Part shown: positions 8,335 through 16,682 of the stretch, piece by piece
Numbering within the stretch: position 1 is the stretch's first letter
Layout: each line of letters begins with the position of its first letter
Source of the DNA: Pseudomonas sp. GM78
GTDB taxonomy: Bacteria > Pseudomonadota > Gammaproteobacteria > Pseudomonadales > Pseudomonadaceae
DNA: 64,000 nucleotides
Assembly (NCBI RefSeq): GCF_000282475.1
Contig: NZ_AKJF01000094.1
Location: 53,777 to 117,776 of the forward strand
Direction: 5' to 3'
Made by a program: the position numbers and the translations under genes
The notes under the pieces: generated by a model
The model's input: only the letters and a program-made list of their open reading frames with translations
Told to the model about the DNA's origin: nothing
Database searches by the model: none

Positions 8335-8988
8335 ATGCCCATGAAAGCAACCACCTCAACGGCGGAACAGGCAGGCCGAGGTTCACTGGAAGGCTGGCTT
8401 AATGCGGCCTACGAGAGTCTGACCGAGTCAGGCGTCGATGCCGTGCGAGTGATGCCGCTGGCGAAAAAACTGAATTTGTCGCGCACCAGCTTCTACTGGT
8501 TTTTCGAAGACCGCGATGCCTTGCTCGCAGCCTTGATCGAGCAATGGAAAAACAAGAACACCTTCAACCTGGTGAGCAAATCCCAGGCCTATGCCGAATC
8601 CATCACCGAGGCGATTCTCAACGTCTTCGACTGCTGGCTGAACAGCGAATTGTTCGACTCGCAGTTCGAGTTCGCCATGCGCAGTTGGGCGCTGCAATCA
8701 CCGGAAGTGGCGCAGGAAATCGGCGAGGCTGACGCGCAGCGCGTCGAGGCATTGCGGCAGATGTTCGACCGTTTCGGCTTTGAACACGATGCTGCGATTA
8801 CCCGCGCCCGTACGATCTACCTCACGCAAATCGGCTACATCAGCATGAAAACCCGGGAACCCCTGGCCCAGCGCATGCGCTACATCCCCGAGTACCTGAA
8901 GATTTTCACCGGCAGGGAGCCGGAAGCCCGTGAGCTGGAGCGCTTTTATCAGCGCAACGGTTTTAGCGGTGCCGATTTGAACGTCTAA
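8335..8988 (+). CDS. TetR/AcrR-family transcriptional regulator
   Basis: 217 residues. The N-terminal TetR helix-turn-helix spans about residues 18-63 and ends in the family pattern LSRTSFYWFFEDRDALLAALIEQW. The C-terminal helical half would bind the ligand. It is transcribed divergently from the catabolic operon, and the perfect palindrome at 8263-8299 lies in the shared promoter region, so autoregulation plus control of the operon is the simple reading. AGGGAAGAA precedes the ATG at 8335; an in-frame ATG two codons later is possible. Confidence 0.9.
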   Translation: MPMKATTSTAEQAGRGSLEGWLNAAYESLTESGVDAVRVMPLAKKLNLSRTSFYWFFEDRDALLAALIEQWKNKNTFNLVSKSQAYAESITEAILNVFDCWLNSELFDSQFEFAMRSWALQSPEVAQEIGEADAQRVEALRQMFDRFGFEHDAAITRARTIYLTQIGYISMKTREPLAQRMRYIPEYLKIFTGREPEARELERFYQRNGFSGADLNV

Positions 8989-9136
8989 AAGCATCGACTC
9001 ACAAGCCGGTTTCTATGAACTTGCGCGCGGCCCACCTTGTTTTCGAGCCTGTCTCGGCCTTCCCAATACCTGACTGAATTGGCTGCATGAGGCAGTCCTG
9101 GAAGGACGCCAGGGCGATTCGCTCATTTGCAGCGTG

Positions 9137-9193
9137 CTCTTTTGGCCGATTTCTGTTTGTCGTCACCGTCAGCTTTGGGTCTTTTTCTGCCGG
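9137..9193. repeat. Dispersed intergenic repeat, copy A, in a 415-bp gene-free stretch
   Basis: The interval 8989-9403 holds no convincing gene; short frames at 8999-9199 and 9213-9407 are not supported. It contains a two-module repeat. Module 1, at 9166-9193, matches 23 of 28 bases of 33167-33194. Module 2, at 9137-9164, is similar to the reverse complement of 33196-33223. The module order is swapped between the copies. It looks like a non-coding Pseudomonas intergenic element. Confidence 0.6.
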
Positions 9194-9403
9194 CCACAAG
9201 CCTTAGATCGGCTTGAAAGCGGCTGTAGGTATGCGCTGTGGAAATGAAAGATTGAATCGAAATAACAATTTTCACATCGATTTCAAATACGTCACTGGAG
9301 GATTGGCATTCATACCTACGCTAGTTTCGGGGGGTTCCGTATTTCGGGAAGGCAGTTGGAGGGAATTTCTCGAAATACTCTCGAAAATGCAAAGGAGTTC
9401 GAA

Positions 9404-11020
9404 ATGAACCACAACATTTTCTCTGCGGTGTTCGCAGCCACAGCGCTGCTGTCGGCGATCGCACTGCCTGGATTATCCCTGGCGGACGATAAAACGGTGC
9501 CAAACATACTGGTTATCATGGGCGACGATATCGGCTGGTCGAACATCGGTGTCTACAACCAGGGCATGATGGCCGGCAGAACACCCAATCTGGACACCCT
9601 TGCCTCCGAAGGCATGCGCTTCACCGACTACTATGCCGAAGCCAGTTGCACGGCAGGCCGTGCCAACTTCATTACCGGCGAACTACCGATCCGTACCGGC
9701 ATGACTACGGTGGGCCAGGCCGGCTCACCCATCGGTATTCCCTCCCAGGCGGTGACGATTGCCACCGTGCTCAAGTCCATGGGTTATTCCACCGGTCAGT
9801 TCGGCAAGAACCACTTAGGCGACCTGAACGAGTTCCTGCCCACCGTGCATGGTTTCGACGAGTTTTTCGGCTACCTGTATCACCTCGACGCCATGGAGGA
9901 TCCGGCCCACCCCAACTACCCGCAAGCGCTGCTGCCCAAGGTTGGCCCGCGCAACATGGTCCACAGTTGGGCGAGCACCACTGATGATGCAACCGTAATG
10001 CCGCGCTGGGGCAAAGTGGGCAAACAGAAGATCGAAGACGCGGGCACCCTCTACCCTGACCGAATGAAAACTGTCGACGACGAAATCCGTGACAAGGCAT
10101 TCAATTTCATCGACAAGGCCAAGCAGGACAACAAACCCTTCTTTGTCTGGCTCAATCCGACACGCATGCACATCGTCACCCACCTCTCCGACAAGTACCA
10201 GGCCATGCGCAATGCAGAAAATGGCTGGTCCGAACAGGAAGCCGGCATGGCGCAGCTCGATGACATCGTCGGCGATGTCATGGCCAAGTTGAAGAAAGAC
10301 GGCCTGGATCAAAATACGATCGTGGTCTTCACCACGGACAACGGCGCGGAAAACTTCACTTGGCCCGATGGCGGCCAGACGCCGTTTGCCATGGGCAAGG
10401 GGACTGTCATGGAAGGTGGCTTCCGCGCTCCGGCGATCATCCGCTGGCCGAACAAGGTACCCGCGGGGCAGATCGCTAACGGCATCATGTCGGGTATGGA
10501 CTGGTTTCCGACCTTCATCGCCGCGGCAGGCAACCCGAATATCACGAGCGAACTTCTAAAAGGCAAGCAACTGGGTGACACGACGTACAAGGTTCACCTG
10601 GACGGCTACGACCAAACCCCGATGATCACCGGCAAAGGTCCGTCCAATCGTCATGAAATTTTCTATTTCGGCGAAAGCAATTTGGGCGCGGTGCGTATCG
10701 ACGATTACAAGTATCGTTTCATCGATCAGCCTGACGGCTGGCTCGGTGCAAAGACCAGTATCGACGTGCCTGTTCTGACCAACTTGCGTCTGGATCCGTT
10801 CGAGCGCGCCGGATGGCCGCAAAACCAGGCGGCCAATGGCTCCATGCAGTACTTCGATTGGTTTAAATTCCAGTTCTGGCGCTTCGTGTTCGTTCAGCAG
10901 GAGGTTGCAAAACTGGCTGAAACGGCCATCGAGTTCCCACCGATGCAAAAAGGTGCGAGTTTCAACCTCGACTCGGTGAAAGCCAAGATCGAGGCCGCGA
11001 GAGCAGCGATGGCCAAGTAA
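9404..11020 (+). CDS. Exported sulfatase (arylsulfatase family)
   Basis: 538 residues from the ATG at 9404, which has AAAGGAG six bases upstream. The longer frame upstream lacks a ribosome site and would bury the signal peptide (residues 1-24, ending LSLA before DDKTV). The sulfatase fold is clear: MGDDIGWSN metal site near the N-terminus, and SCTAGRANFITGELP, whose CTAGR is a Cys-type CxAxR variant of the CxPxR motif converted to formylglycine. KNHLGD and FTTDNGAEN follow. It should hydrolyse sulfate esters in the periplasm to scavenge sulfur. No formylglycine-generating enzyme is nearby, so maturation must be supplied elsewhere. Confidence 0.9.
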   Translation: MNHNIFSAVFAATALLSAIALPGLSLADDKTVPNILVIMGDDIGWSNIGVYNQGMMAGRTPNLDTLASEGMRFTDYYAEASCTAGRANFITGELPIRTGMTTVGQAGSPIGIPSQAVTIATVLKSMGYSTGQFGKNHLGDLNEFLPTVHGFDEFFGYLYHLDAMEDPAHPNYPQALLPKVGPRNMVHSWASTTDDATVMPRWGKVGKQKIEDAGTLYPDRMKTVDDEIRDKAFNFIDKAKQDNKPFFVWLNPTRMHIVTHLSDKYQAMRNAENGWSEQEAGMAQLDDIVGDVMAKLKKDGLDQNTIVVFTTDNGAENFTWPDGGQTPFAMGKGTVMEGGFRAPAIIRWPNKVPAGQIANGIMSGMDWFPTFIAAAGNPNITSELLKGKQLGDTTYKVHLDGYDQTPMITGKGPSNRHEIFYFGESNLGAVRIDDYKYRFIDQPDGWLGAKTSIDVPVLTNLRLDPFERAGWPQNQAANGSMQYFDWFKFQFWRFVFVQQEVAKLAETAIEFPPMQKGASFNLDSVKAKIEAARAAMAK

Positions 11021-11049
11021 TCAAAGGCCAGAACGTTAATGGATCACAT

Positions 11050-11079
11050 GGGTGGTGGTCAGAACCTGCCACCCTTTTT
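11050..11079 (+). terminator. Rho-independent terminator after the sulfatase gene
   Basis: The arms GGGTGG and CCACCC with a short loop are followed by TTTTT, 30 bp downstream of the sulfatase stop. Inner GG/CC pairs may lengthen the stem. Confidence 0.65.
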
Positions 11080-11280
11080 CGTATGGAATAGATTCCGCGC
11101 AGCTGTAACGACAACCACGCATGCCACCGCATCCACCGGCAGCAATTGGCCGATTTCTGCCCTTGGCGACAGGCCGCTATCGGCCAGATGCAATCATTTA
11201 CAATCCCGAAAAAGTGAGACTCAGCCGGTTATGAGATATCTTCCTGACCTCGAAACCGACTTGTATTCATGGAGGAAAAA

Positions 11281-11823
11281 TTGCGGATTTACATTACAGG
11301 TGCTTCGTGTGCGGGCGTGACCACTTTGGGTCAAAGCCTCGCGACTCTGCTCGGTGTACGGCATGTCGATGTCGATGATTTTTTCTGGATGCCCACCAAC
11401 CCTCCTTTTACGACCAAGCGACCTGCCAGTGAGCGCGTGTCATTGATCCAGCAAAAACTCGGTGACGACGATTGGGTGCTGACCGGTTCTTGTATGGGTT
11501 GGGGGGATGCGCTGATTAACCATGTCGATCTGATTGTATTCGTTCTGACAGCAACGCCCGTTCGCCTTGAACGGCTGGCCGCACGTGAAAAGGAGCGTTT
11601 TGGAAACCGGATAGCACCAGGGGGTGACATGCACGGGATACATGTCGCCTTTCGGCAATGGGCCTCACAGTATGACGATCCAGGCTTTTCAGGACGCAAC
11701 CGAGCGTGGCACGAGGCGTGGATATCTGAGCAAACGGCGCAGGTCTTACGGATTGACGGGATGAACAGTGCTGAAAAGATGGCTGCAGATGTCATTCATG
11801 CGTTGTCGCAAGTATCGCAATAG
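11281..11823 (+). CDS. P-loop NTPase, adenylate/shikimate kinase-like, with atypical Walker A
   Basis: 180 residues from a TTG at 11281. A perfect GGAGG (11271-11275) sits five bases ahead of this TTG, and the ATG at 11269 lies over that ribosome site, so TTG is the better start. The P-loop reads GASCAGVTT at residues 7-15, with Val13 where lysine normally binds phosphate. A VDVDDFFW segment follows, and an ARDKERF-like lid region (AAREKERFGNR) is near the middle. The fold suggests a small-molecule kinase, but catalysis is uncertain without the lysine; related proteins with GTTT-type loops exist. Substrate unknown. Confidence 0.75.
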   Translation: MRIYITGASCAGVTTLGQSLATLLGVRHVDVDDFFWMPTNPPFTTKRPASERVSLIQQKLGDDDWVLTGSCMGWGDALINHVDLIVFVLTATPVRLERLAAREKERFGNRIAPGGDMHGIHVAFRQWASQYDDPGFSGRNRAWHEAWISEQTAQVLRIDGMNSAEKMAADVIHALSQVSQ

Positions 11824-11853
11824 CTCGAAACCAGGACGGCCAAGACACGACTC

Positions 11854-12153
11854 TCAACGCGCTTTATACGCAACGGATTGGAAGACACCTACCTCCACGA
11901 GCATCTCCACTAACGCCTCTGGCCATACCGTTTCTCCAGTAGATCTCAGCTCGTGAGCGTGCACCGAATCGGTGGTGGTCTGGTAATGGCTGGCCAGCAG
12001 CTCGCACGCCTTGTCGATGTCCTTGGCCAAGGCGGAATCCATCAGCTGTCGATGCTCATGGGGCACATCACGCTCGGTGCTCGTGGCGTAGTGCATCGAG
12101 AGGAAACGATAGCGTGCCGTCTGGTCACGCAGAGACGCACACAAGCGCAGCAG
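11854..12153 (-). pseudogene. GntR-family regulator remnant (C-terminal FCD domain only)
   Basis: The open frame reads LLRLCASLRDQTARYRF, then DVPHEHRQLMDSALAKDIDK and ACELLASHYQTTTDSV. This is the end of a GntR FCD ligand-binding domain (CsiR/FadR type). The whole DNA-binding domain and most of FCD are missing. The recognisable coding sequence stops exactly where a REP element begins (12153). It is a decayed gene whose original target is unknown. It could still be transcribed from the LysR side but has no start with a ribosome site. Confidence 0.75.
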
Positions 12154-12196
12154 CGTTATCGTTCACGACCATCGCGAGCAAGCTTTGCTCCTGCAG
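12153..12196 (-). repeat. REP element at the breakpoint of the GntR remnant
   Basis: On the minus strand the sequence reads CTGCAGGAGCAAAGCTTGCT, then CGCGATGGTCGTGAACGATAACG, which is the classic Pseudomonas REP layout (GGAGC..GCTCGCGA head followed by an ACGATAACGC tail). It lies between the LysR gene and the GntR remnant, and its tail adjoins the first surviving codon of the remnant. Confidence 0.75.
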
Positions 12197-12222
12197 GGGA
12201 ATGCATTCAAATGTACGAGCCT

Positions 12223-13101
12223 TCATGCCAACTGCATCAGCGCATCCTCCACCGCAGCCACCAACCGGTTGCTCCTGGCCCCTGGCAGCTTCCAGGAAGC
12301 GATGACCATGCCCAGTGGAACCGGATGATCTAACGGTGCAACCAGTTCCCCGCTGTCCAGATAGCGCTGGATGAGACTGCGCCGACCAATGAGCACACCC
12401 GCGGCCAGCAGGGCTTGCTGCACGGCGATGGAGTACAGGGAAAAACCGGGACCGCGGGCAACGAATTTCTGGGTCGGCATCACCGAGCGGGTCCATACCT
12501 CCCAGTCGCTCCATACCACATCCGCGATACAGCGCACGTTGGCCAGATCGCCAGGATGCCTGATTTGGCCAGCCAGGGCAGGCACACAAACCGGCAATAG
12601 CTCTTCGACGGCAAGCATGCGCTGCCCGCGCTCGAGCTGCTCGGTGTAGAACAGGCACAGGTCGAACGGGCTGCGTTTGAGGTTGGGCGGCTCGTCGACG
12701 GCGGTGACCGAAATTTCGATGGGTGCCAGCATTTCCGTAAGGCGTGGCAGCCGTGGTCCGATCCACAATTGCGCCAGCGCAGGGGACGTGACGATATGTA
12801 CCCGCTGGGGTGCAGACAGTTGCCGAAGGGTGCGGGCGGCGTCTTCGACCGCATCGAATGCCTCTATGAATTGTGCCTTTATGCTCTCGCCCAGTGCCGT
12901 CAGCCTGACCCCCTTCGCGTGTCGCTCGAACAAGGCGGCGCCATATTCATTTTCCAGCGCCTTGACCTGGGCTGCGATTGCGCCTGGGGTTACCTTCAAC
13001 TCGCTTGCCGCCCGGGCGAAACCGCCAAGGCGAGCGGAGGCCTCGAAGGCGCGCAGTGCATTGAGTTGCAGGGTGTGCCTGATGGGTGAGTCGAGAAACA
13101 T
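12223..13101 (-). CDS. LysR-family regulator (GcvA-like), probable regulator of azlCD
   Basis: 292 residues. The winged helix-turn-helix spans residues 10-70 (LQLNALRAFEASARLGGFAR, then VTPGAIAAQVKALENEYGAALFERHAKG). A type 2 periplasmic-binding-like effector domain follows. The N-terminal LNALRAFEA pattern is characteristic of the GcvA subgroup. It is divergent from azlC with 145 bp between the starts, the usual arrangement for a LysR protein controlling its neighbour and itself. The effector is not evident. Confidence 0.88.
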   Translation of the reverse strand: MFLDSPIRHTLQLNALRAFEASARLGGFARAASELKVTPGAIAAQVKALENEYGAALFERHAKGVRLTALGESIKAQFIEAFDAVEDAARTLRQLSAPQRVHIVTSPALAQLWIGPRLPRLTEMLAPIEISVTAVDEPPNLKRSPFDLCLFYTEQLERGQRMLAVEELLPVCVPALAGQIRHPGDLANVRCIADVVWSDWEVWTRSVMPTQKFVARGPGFSLYSIAVQQALLAAGVLIGRRSLIQRYLDSGELVAPLDHPVPLGMVIASWKLPGARSNRLVAAVEDALMQLA

Positions 13102-13246
13102 ATCGTGAGCCTCATTTTTTCTAGGCCTAATATTTCAGAAATCTGCCGTTGTTCCCAGATGGCACGCGCATTATTTTGATTAGGCAACCGCTCTGATACG
13201 GCTCTCTGCGCGCAACGATCAGGTTGATCACTTTCAAGGAACTCAA

Positions 13247-13984
13247 ATGAACTATCGAAGTGGGACGCAGGCCTTCCTGCACGGTGCTCAGACCGCCTCC
13301 CCGCTCACCACCGGGGTCATTCCCTTTGGCTTGATCGCTGGCGTCAGCGCCGCCGGGATGGGCATGTCACTTACCACCACCATGGGCATGACGCTGCTTT
13401 TCTATTCCGGGTCGGCGCAGATTGCCGTACTGCAGCTCCTGCAAAATGGCGCCCTGCCAGTGACCATGGTGGTCACCGCACTGGTGATCAATCTTCGCTT
13501 CCTGATGTACAGCGCATCGTTGGCGCCGCACCTGCACCACTTGCCCCGGCGCAAGACCTGGCCCATGTCCTACCTGCTCGCCGACCAGGTGTTCGCATTG
13601 TTCAGCCTGAGATCGGCCTGTGGCGACCTGGGACGATACGCTTTTCACTACTACACCGGGGCGGCGCTCACGATGTGGCTCGGCTGGACGCTTGCGGTGC
13701 TGACGGGGGTCATCCTGGGCGCGCGCATCCCCGAAGCGTGGTCGTTGGGCTTTGCGATTCCGCTGTCATTCCTGGTGCTGCTGATCCCCAGTATCCGCAA
13801 TGCTGCCGCGCTCTGTGCCGCCGTGGCAGGAGGTGCGTTGGCGGTGCTGGCAGTCGATTTACCCTACAACCTGGGCATGCTGACGGCCTCCCTTGGCGGC
13901 GTCATCGTCGGCCTGACCGTCGAGCACCTGCGAAAAGACCAGGACACCGCACAAGGCAATGACGCCGAACAGGAGGCATCATGA
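13247..13984 (+). CDS. azlC: AzlC-family branched-chain amino acid exporter large subunit
   Basis: 245 residues with about six to seven membrane segments. The N-terminus carries the AzlC signature (TTGVIPFGLIAGVSAAGMGM, then GSAQIAVLQLL) and NLRFLMYSASLAPHL, matching AzlC/YgaZ proteins. With AzlD it exports branched-chain amino acids or related compounds across the inner membrane. AAGGAACTCAA precedes the ATG. The 3' end overlaps azlD by four bases (ATGA), indicating coupled translation. A LysR gene is divergent upstream. Confidence 0.92.
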   Translation: MNYRSGTQAFLHGAQTASPLTTGVIPFGLIAGVSAAGMGMSLTTTMGMTLLFYSGSAQIAVLQLLQNGALPVTMVVTALVINLRFLMYSASLAPHLHHLPRRKTWPMSYLLADQVFALFSLRSACGDLGRYAFHYYTGAALTMWLGWTLAVLTGVILGARIPEAWSLGFAIPLSFLVLLIPSIRNAAALCAAVAGGALAVLAVDLPYNLGMLTASLGGVIVGLTVEHLRKDQDTAQGNDAEQEAS

Positions 13985-14307
13985 GTGAACTATCCCAGTG
14001 GGGCCTGTTCCTGCTGATCGGCGCCGGCACCTTCGCGATTCGTCTGTCGTTCATCGAGTTTTATGGAAGCTTGCGCATTCCACCGCTACTGCGCCGTGCC
14101 TTGCTGTACGTGCCCGCGAGCGTGTTGGCTGCGCTGGTAGTGCCGGCGGTGGTGTACCCGGATCGACACGCAGCGTTCGACTGGAGCAATCCGCAAATTC
14201 CCGCGGCAATACTCGCAGGCCTGGTGGCCTGGCGAACAAAAAGCACCTTGCTGACGCTGGCGGTCGGCATGGGCGCATTGTGGGCACTGAAATACTGGGG
14301 CGTTTAA
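13981..14307 (+). CDS. azlD: AzlD-family small membrane subunit of amino acid exporter
   Basis: 108 residues, nearly all hydrophobic, with about four membrane segments and the AzlD pattern GAGTFAIRLSFIEFYG near residue 15 and LLRRALLYVPASVLAAL next. This is the normal size for AzlD/YgaH. It starts inside the last codons of azlC and is its obligate partner. Confidence 0.92.
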   Translation: MSELSQWGLFLLIGAGTFAIRLSFIEFYGSLRIPPLLRRALLYVPASVLAALVVPAVVYPDRHAAFDWSNPQIPAAILAGLVAWRTKSTLLTLAVGMGALWALKYWGV

Positions 14308-14409
14308 AAAACAGCGGTCAATGGATCCAATTTCCGCCCCATCACTGGCGATTTCCCCGTGCATTGCTAACCTCAGTCCTACAAGACATCCCTCACAAGG
14401 AGTGGGGCC

Positions 14410-14937
14410 GTGGATGGACGTGTGGTATTGGCAGTCTTGGGCGTAGGGCTCAGTGCAACGTTGTCGGCCGCCGAACTCCAGGTGCAGGTTCGGGTCGATG
14501 TGCAACGTGGCTGCCAACTGGTCGGACAACAACGCAGTTCGGGTGTCGAGCAATTGGGCGTGCTCGACTTCGGCAGCAGCGCGCGCCTGGACAATCCCGC
14601 CGGGCCCCTCGGGGCGGCCCTGATGAACGAGCGCCTGCCAAGGCTCGAATGCAATCCCGATACCCCTTATCAATTACGTGTCGATGGCGGCCTGCACGGT
14701 GGCGTCGGCGACGTTCGCTACATGGCCGGTAGCGCCGAACACAGCAAACCCATCCCCTATCGACTCTATCAGGACCCGGCGCGGCGAATTCCGCTGGCGG
14801 TGGATGTGCCGGTGAGCGGTCGCGTGCCGGATACCGGCTCGGTGGATCTGCCGTTGTACGCCCGCATCGAACCCATGGCACAGATACCCAGGGCCAGCCG
14901 CTATTCGGATCTGGTGAAGGTGACGCTCACCTGGTAA
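14410..14937 (+). CDS. Spore coat U (SCPU) domain pilin subunit, Csu type
   Basis: 175 residues starting at a GTG at 14410 with AAGGAG seven bases upstream. The signal peptide covers about residues 1-20 (VLGVGLSATLSAAEL). The SCPU fold shows as an early cysteine (RGCQLVG), a central L-x-C (RLECNPDTPY), an IDGG-like turn (VDGGLHGG), the YRLYQDPA strand, and a final SDLVKVTLTW donor-strand-like end. It is the first gene of the Csu pilus operon and probably a minor or major shaft subunit. It is more diverged than the next three subunits. Confidence 0.85.
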   Translation: MDGRVVLAVLGVGLSATLSAAELQVQVRVDVQRGCQLVGQQRSSGVEQLGVLDFGSSARLDNPAGPLGAALMNERLPRLECNPDTPYQLRVDGGLHGGVGDVRYMAGSAEHSKPIPYRLYQDPARRIPLAVDVPVSGRVPDTGSVDLPLYARIEPMAQIPRASRYSDLVKVTLTW

Positions 14938-14990
14938 TCGCATGAGCAGTCAACAACCCAGGCGAAGTCCGGGTTACGCAGGGACGGAGG

Positions 14991-15016
14991 CGTTCGCCAA
15001 CGAACGACCGTGTTTT
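14991..15016 (+). terminator. Possible weak attenuator between Csu subunits 1 and 2
   Basis: CGTTCG, loop CCAA and CGAACG form a 6-bp hairpin followed after ACCG by GTTTTT. The hairpin is short and offset from the T-run, so it may only reduce readthrough from the first subunit gene to the second. Confidence 0.35.
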
Positions 15017-15044
15017 TAATCCAGAGGGAATTGGGATTGGTGTC

Positions 15045-15575
15045 ATGACCAGGTTCTGGAAGATATTCGCCGTGGGCGCGCTGGTGCTGTTGGCCGGTGT
15101 CGCTCAAGCGGCCGTCAGCGGGCAGATCCAGGCGCGGCTGACCCTTATTGCCGGCTGCGAAGTGACTAACGGCGGCAATCCCGATAGCCCGGCCGGCGAC
15201 TTGGGCACCCTGGATTTCGGCCAGCAAGGTCCAACGTGGAGCACCCCGATCAAGGCCAGCATCAGTGATGAAGCCAGCGGCAAGTTGAACGTGGCCTGCA
15301 ACCCTTCGGTCACCGGCTTCACCGTCACCATCGATGGCGGCACCCATGGCGACGGCACCACCCGGCGCCTGAGCAACGGCCGCCAGACCATCGCTTATCA
15401 ATTGTTCCTCGACGCTTCCGGCAACCGCAGCTACAGCATCGGCCAACAACACAATTTCGCTGTCACCAGCGGGGCGCAGATACCGATTCCGGTATTCGGC
15501 TCGGTGGTGGCCAATACCCGCGCGTTACCCGCCGGTGTCTATTCCGACACCCTGACGGTAACGCTCGACTGGTAA
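15045..15575 (+). CDS. SCPU domain pilin subunit, Csu type
   Basis: 176 residues with a signal peptide ending GVAQA before AVSGQIQ. SCPU marks: AGCEVTNGG cysteine, LNVACNPSVTGF, the TIDGGTHGDG turn, IAYQLFLDASGN and the terminal YSDTLTVTLDW. Chaperone-usher subunits of this family assemble through donor-strand exchange into thin archaic (Csu) pili used for surface attachment. AGAGGGAATTGG lies upstream of the ATG. The gene is followed by two further paralogues at short spacing. Confidence 0.88.
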   Translation: MTRFWKIFAVGALVLLAGVAQAAVSGQIQARLTLIAGCEVTNGGNPDSPAGDLGTLDFGQQGPTWSTPIKASISDEASGKLNVACNPSVTGFTVTIDGGTHGDGTTRRLSNGRQTIAYQLFLDASGNRSYSIGQQHNFAVTSGAQIPIPVFGSVVANTRALPAGVYSDTLTVTLDW

Positions 15576-15596
15576 CCCCGTAGAGGACGGACAACC

Positions 15597-16133
15597 ATGC
15601 GTACGCTTGCATCAAGGATAGGTTTGTCATTGCTTGGCCTGACGCTGGCGTCCGGCGCCCAGGCTGCCACCACGGTCACTGGCCAGATCACCTCCAGCCT
15701 GATCCTGACCAGCAGTTGCCAGGTCAACGGTTCCGGCGGTTCTACCGGGCTCAATTTCGGCGCCCTGAACTTCGGCACCGCCAACAGCCTGTTCACCACG
15801 GCCACGGGGCAAGTGCTGGGTGGAGGCGGCGGCGCGCTGTCGATTCTTTGCTCGGCTGGCACCACGCCAACGGTCAAGGTGCGCGCCGGGGCCCACGATG
15901 GACTATCGCCGGGCGGGACCCGGGCGTTGTACGACGGTGTCGCCAACTATGTGCCGTACGACCTGTACACCGATGCCGGGCACTCGCAGCTCCTGGCGAT
16001 CGACGGGGAGATCAACCTCGCCGCCAGCACCGGCGTGGCGCAGACCGTGAACATCTACGGCCAGGCGGTGGGCAAGGCCGGTTTGCCGGCGGGCACTTAC
16101 ACCGACACGATTTCCGTCGAACTGACGTTCTAG
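15597..16133 (+). CDS. SCPU domain pilin subunit, Csu type
   Basis: 178 residues with a signal peptide ending GAQAA before TTVTGQI. The SCPU pattern is LTSSCQVNGSGG, then LNFGALNFGT, ILCSAGTTPTVKVRAGAHDG, VPYDLYTDAGH and YTDTISVELTF. GAGGACGGACAACC precedes the ATG. It is one of four consecutive small subunits. Only 21 bp separate it from the previous gene and 4 bp from the next, so the subunits are co-translated. Confidence 0.88.
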   Translation: MRTLASRIGLSLLGLTLASGAQAATTVTGQITSSLILTSSCQVNGSGGSTGLNFGALNFGTANSLFTTATGQVLGGGGGALSILCSAGTTPTVKVRAGAHDGLSPGGTRALYDGVANYVPYDLYTDAGHSQLLAIDGEINLAASTGVAQTVNIYGQAVGKAGLPAGTYTDTISVELTF

Positions 16134-16137
16134 CGCC

Positions 16138-16638
16138 ATGCGTCGGCATGGCTGCGCGGCGCTGCTCCTGCTCGGTGCGGGTTTACTGCCGTTGCCGCTC
16201 ACGGCGGCGACCAGCCAGAGCTTCCAGGTCAGCGCCACGGTGACGGCCGGCTGCCTGGTGGTCGGTGGGGTTTCCAATTACGGCAGCCTGAATTTCGGCA
16301 GCCGCTCGGCGCTGGCCAGCGGCACGGTGCAAGTCGCACTGACCGGGGGCGTGCAGCTGCAATGCACGCCGGGCGTGACCCTGAATATGAGCATCGATGG
16401 CGGACAGTACAACAGCGGTGGGCGACACATGCAGCTGTCCACCGGCAGCAACCGGGTGGCGTATCAACTGTTTCGCGACGCGGCCTACAGCCAGACCCTG
16501 GGGATCGGGCAAAGCGTGGCGGTGGCGTATGGCGATGCGAACAACATCAGCCTGCCGATTTACGGCCAGGTGCAGTTACCGGGCAATCAACCCGGGGGGA
16601 CGTACAGCGATGTGCTGCAAGTGCAGCTGTCGTGGTGA
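16138..16638 (+). CDS. SCPU domain pilin subunit, Csu type
   Basis: 166 residues with a signal peptide ending PLTA before ATSQSFQ. SCPU marks: TAGCLVVGG, LNFGSRSALASG, LQCTPGVTLNM, SIDGGQYNSGG, VAYQLFRDAAYS and YSDVLQVQLSW. It is the last of the four small subunits and is followed by the chaperone gene after 44 bp. Which of the four is the shaft subunit cannot be decided by eye. Confidence 0.88.
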   Translation: MRRHGCAALLLLGAGLLPLPLTAATSQSFQVSATVTAGCLVVGGVSNYGSLNFGSRSALASGTVQVALTGGVQLQCTPGVTLNMSIDGGQYNSGGRHMQLSTGSNRVAYQLFRDAAYSQTLGIGQSVAVAYGDANNISLPIYGQVQLPGNQPGGTYSDVLQVQLSW

Positions 16639-16682
16639 CGGGGCGAACCGATAAGGCCGGACGGACTAAAAGGAGCAGGCAC

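Noticed and set aside
8999-9199. 66-codon frame between the TetR and sulfatase genes
   Set aside because: Much of it is the dispersed intergenic repeat, and no ribosome site precedes it.
11039-11320. 93-codon frame after the sulfatase
   Set aside because: It spans the sulfatase terminator and overlaps the P-loop gene start; no ribosome site.
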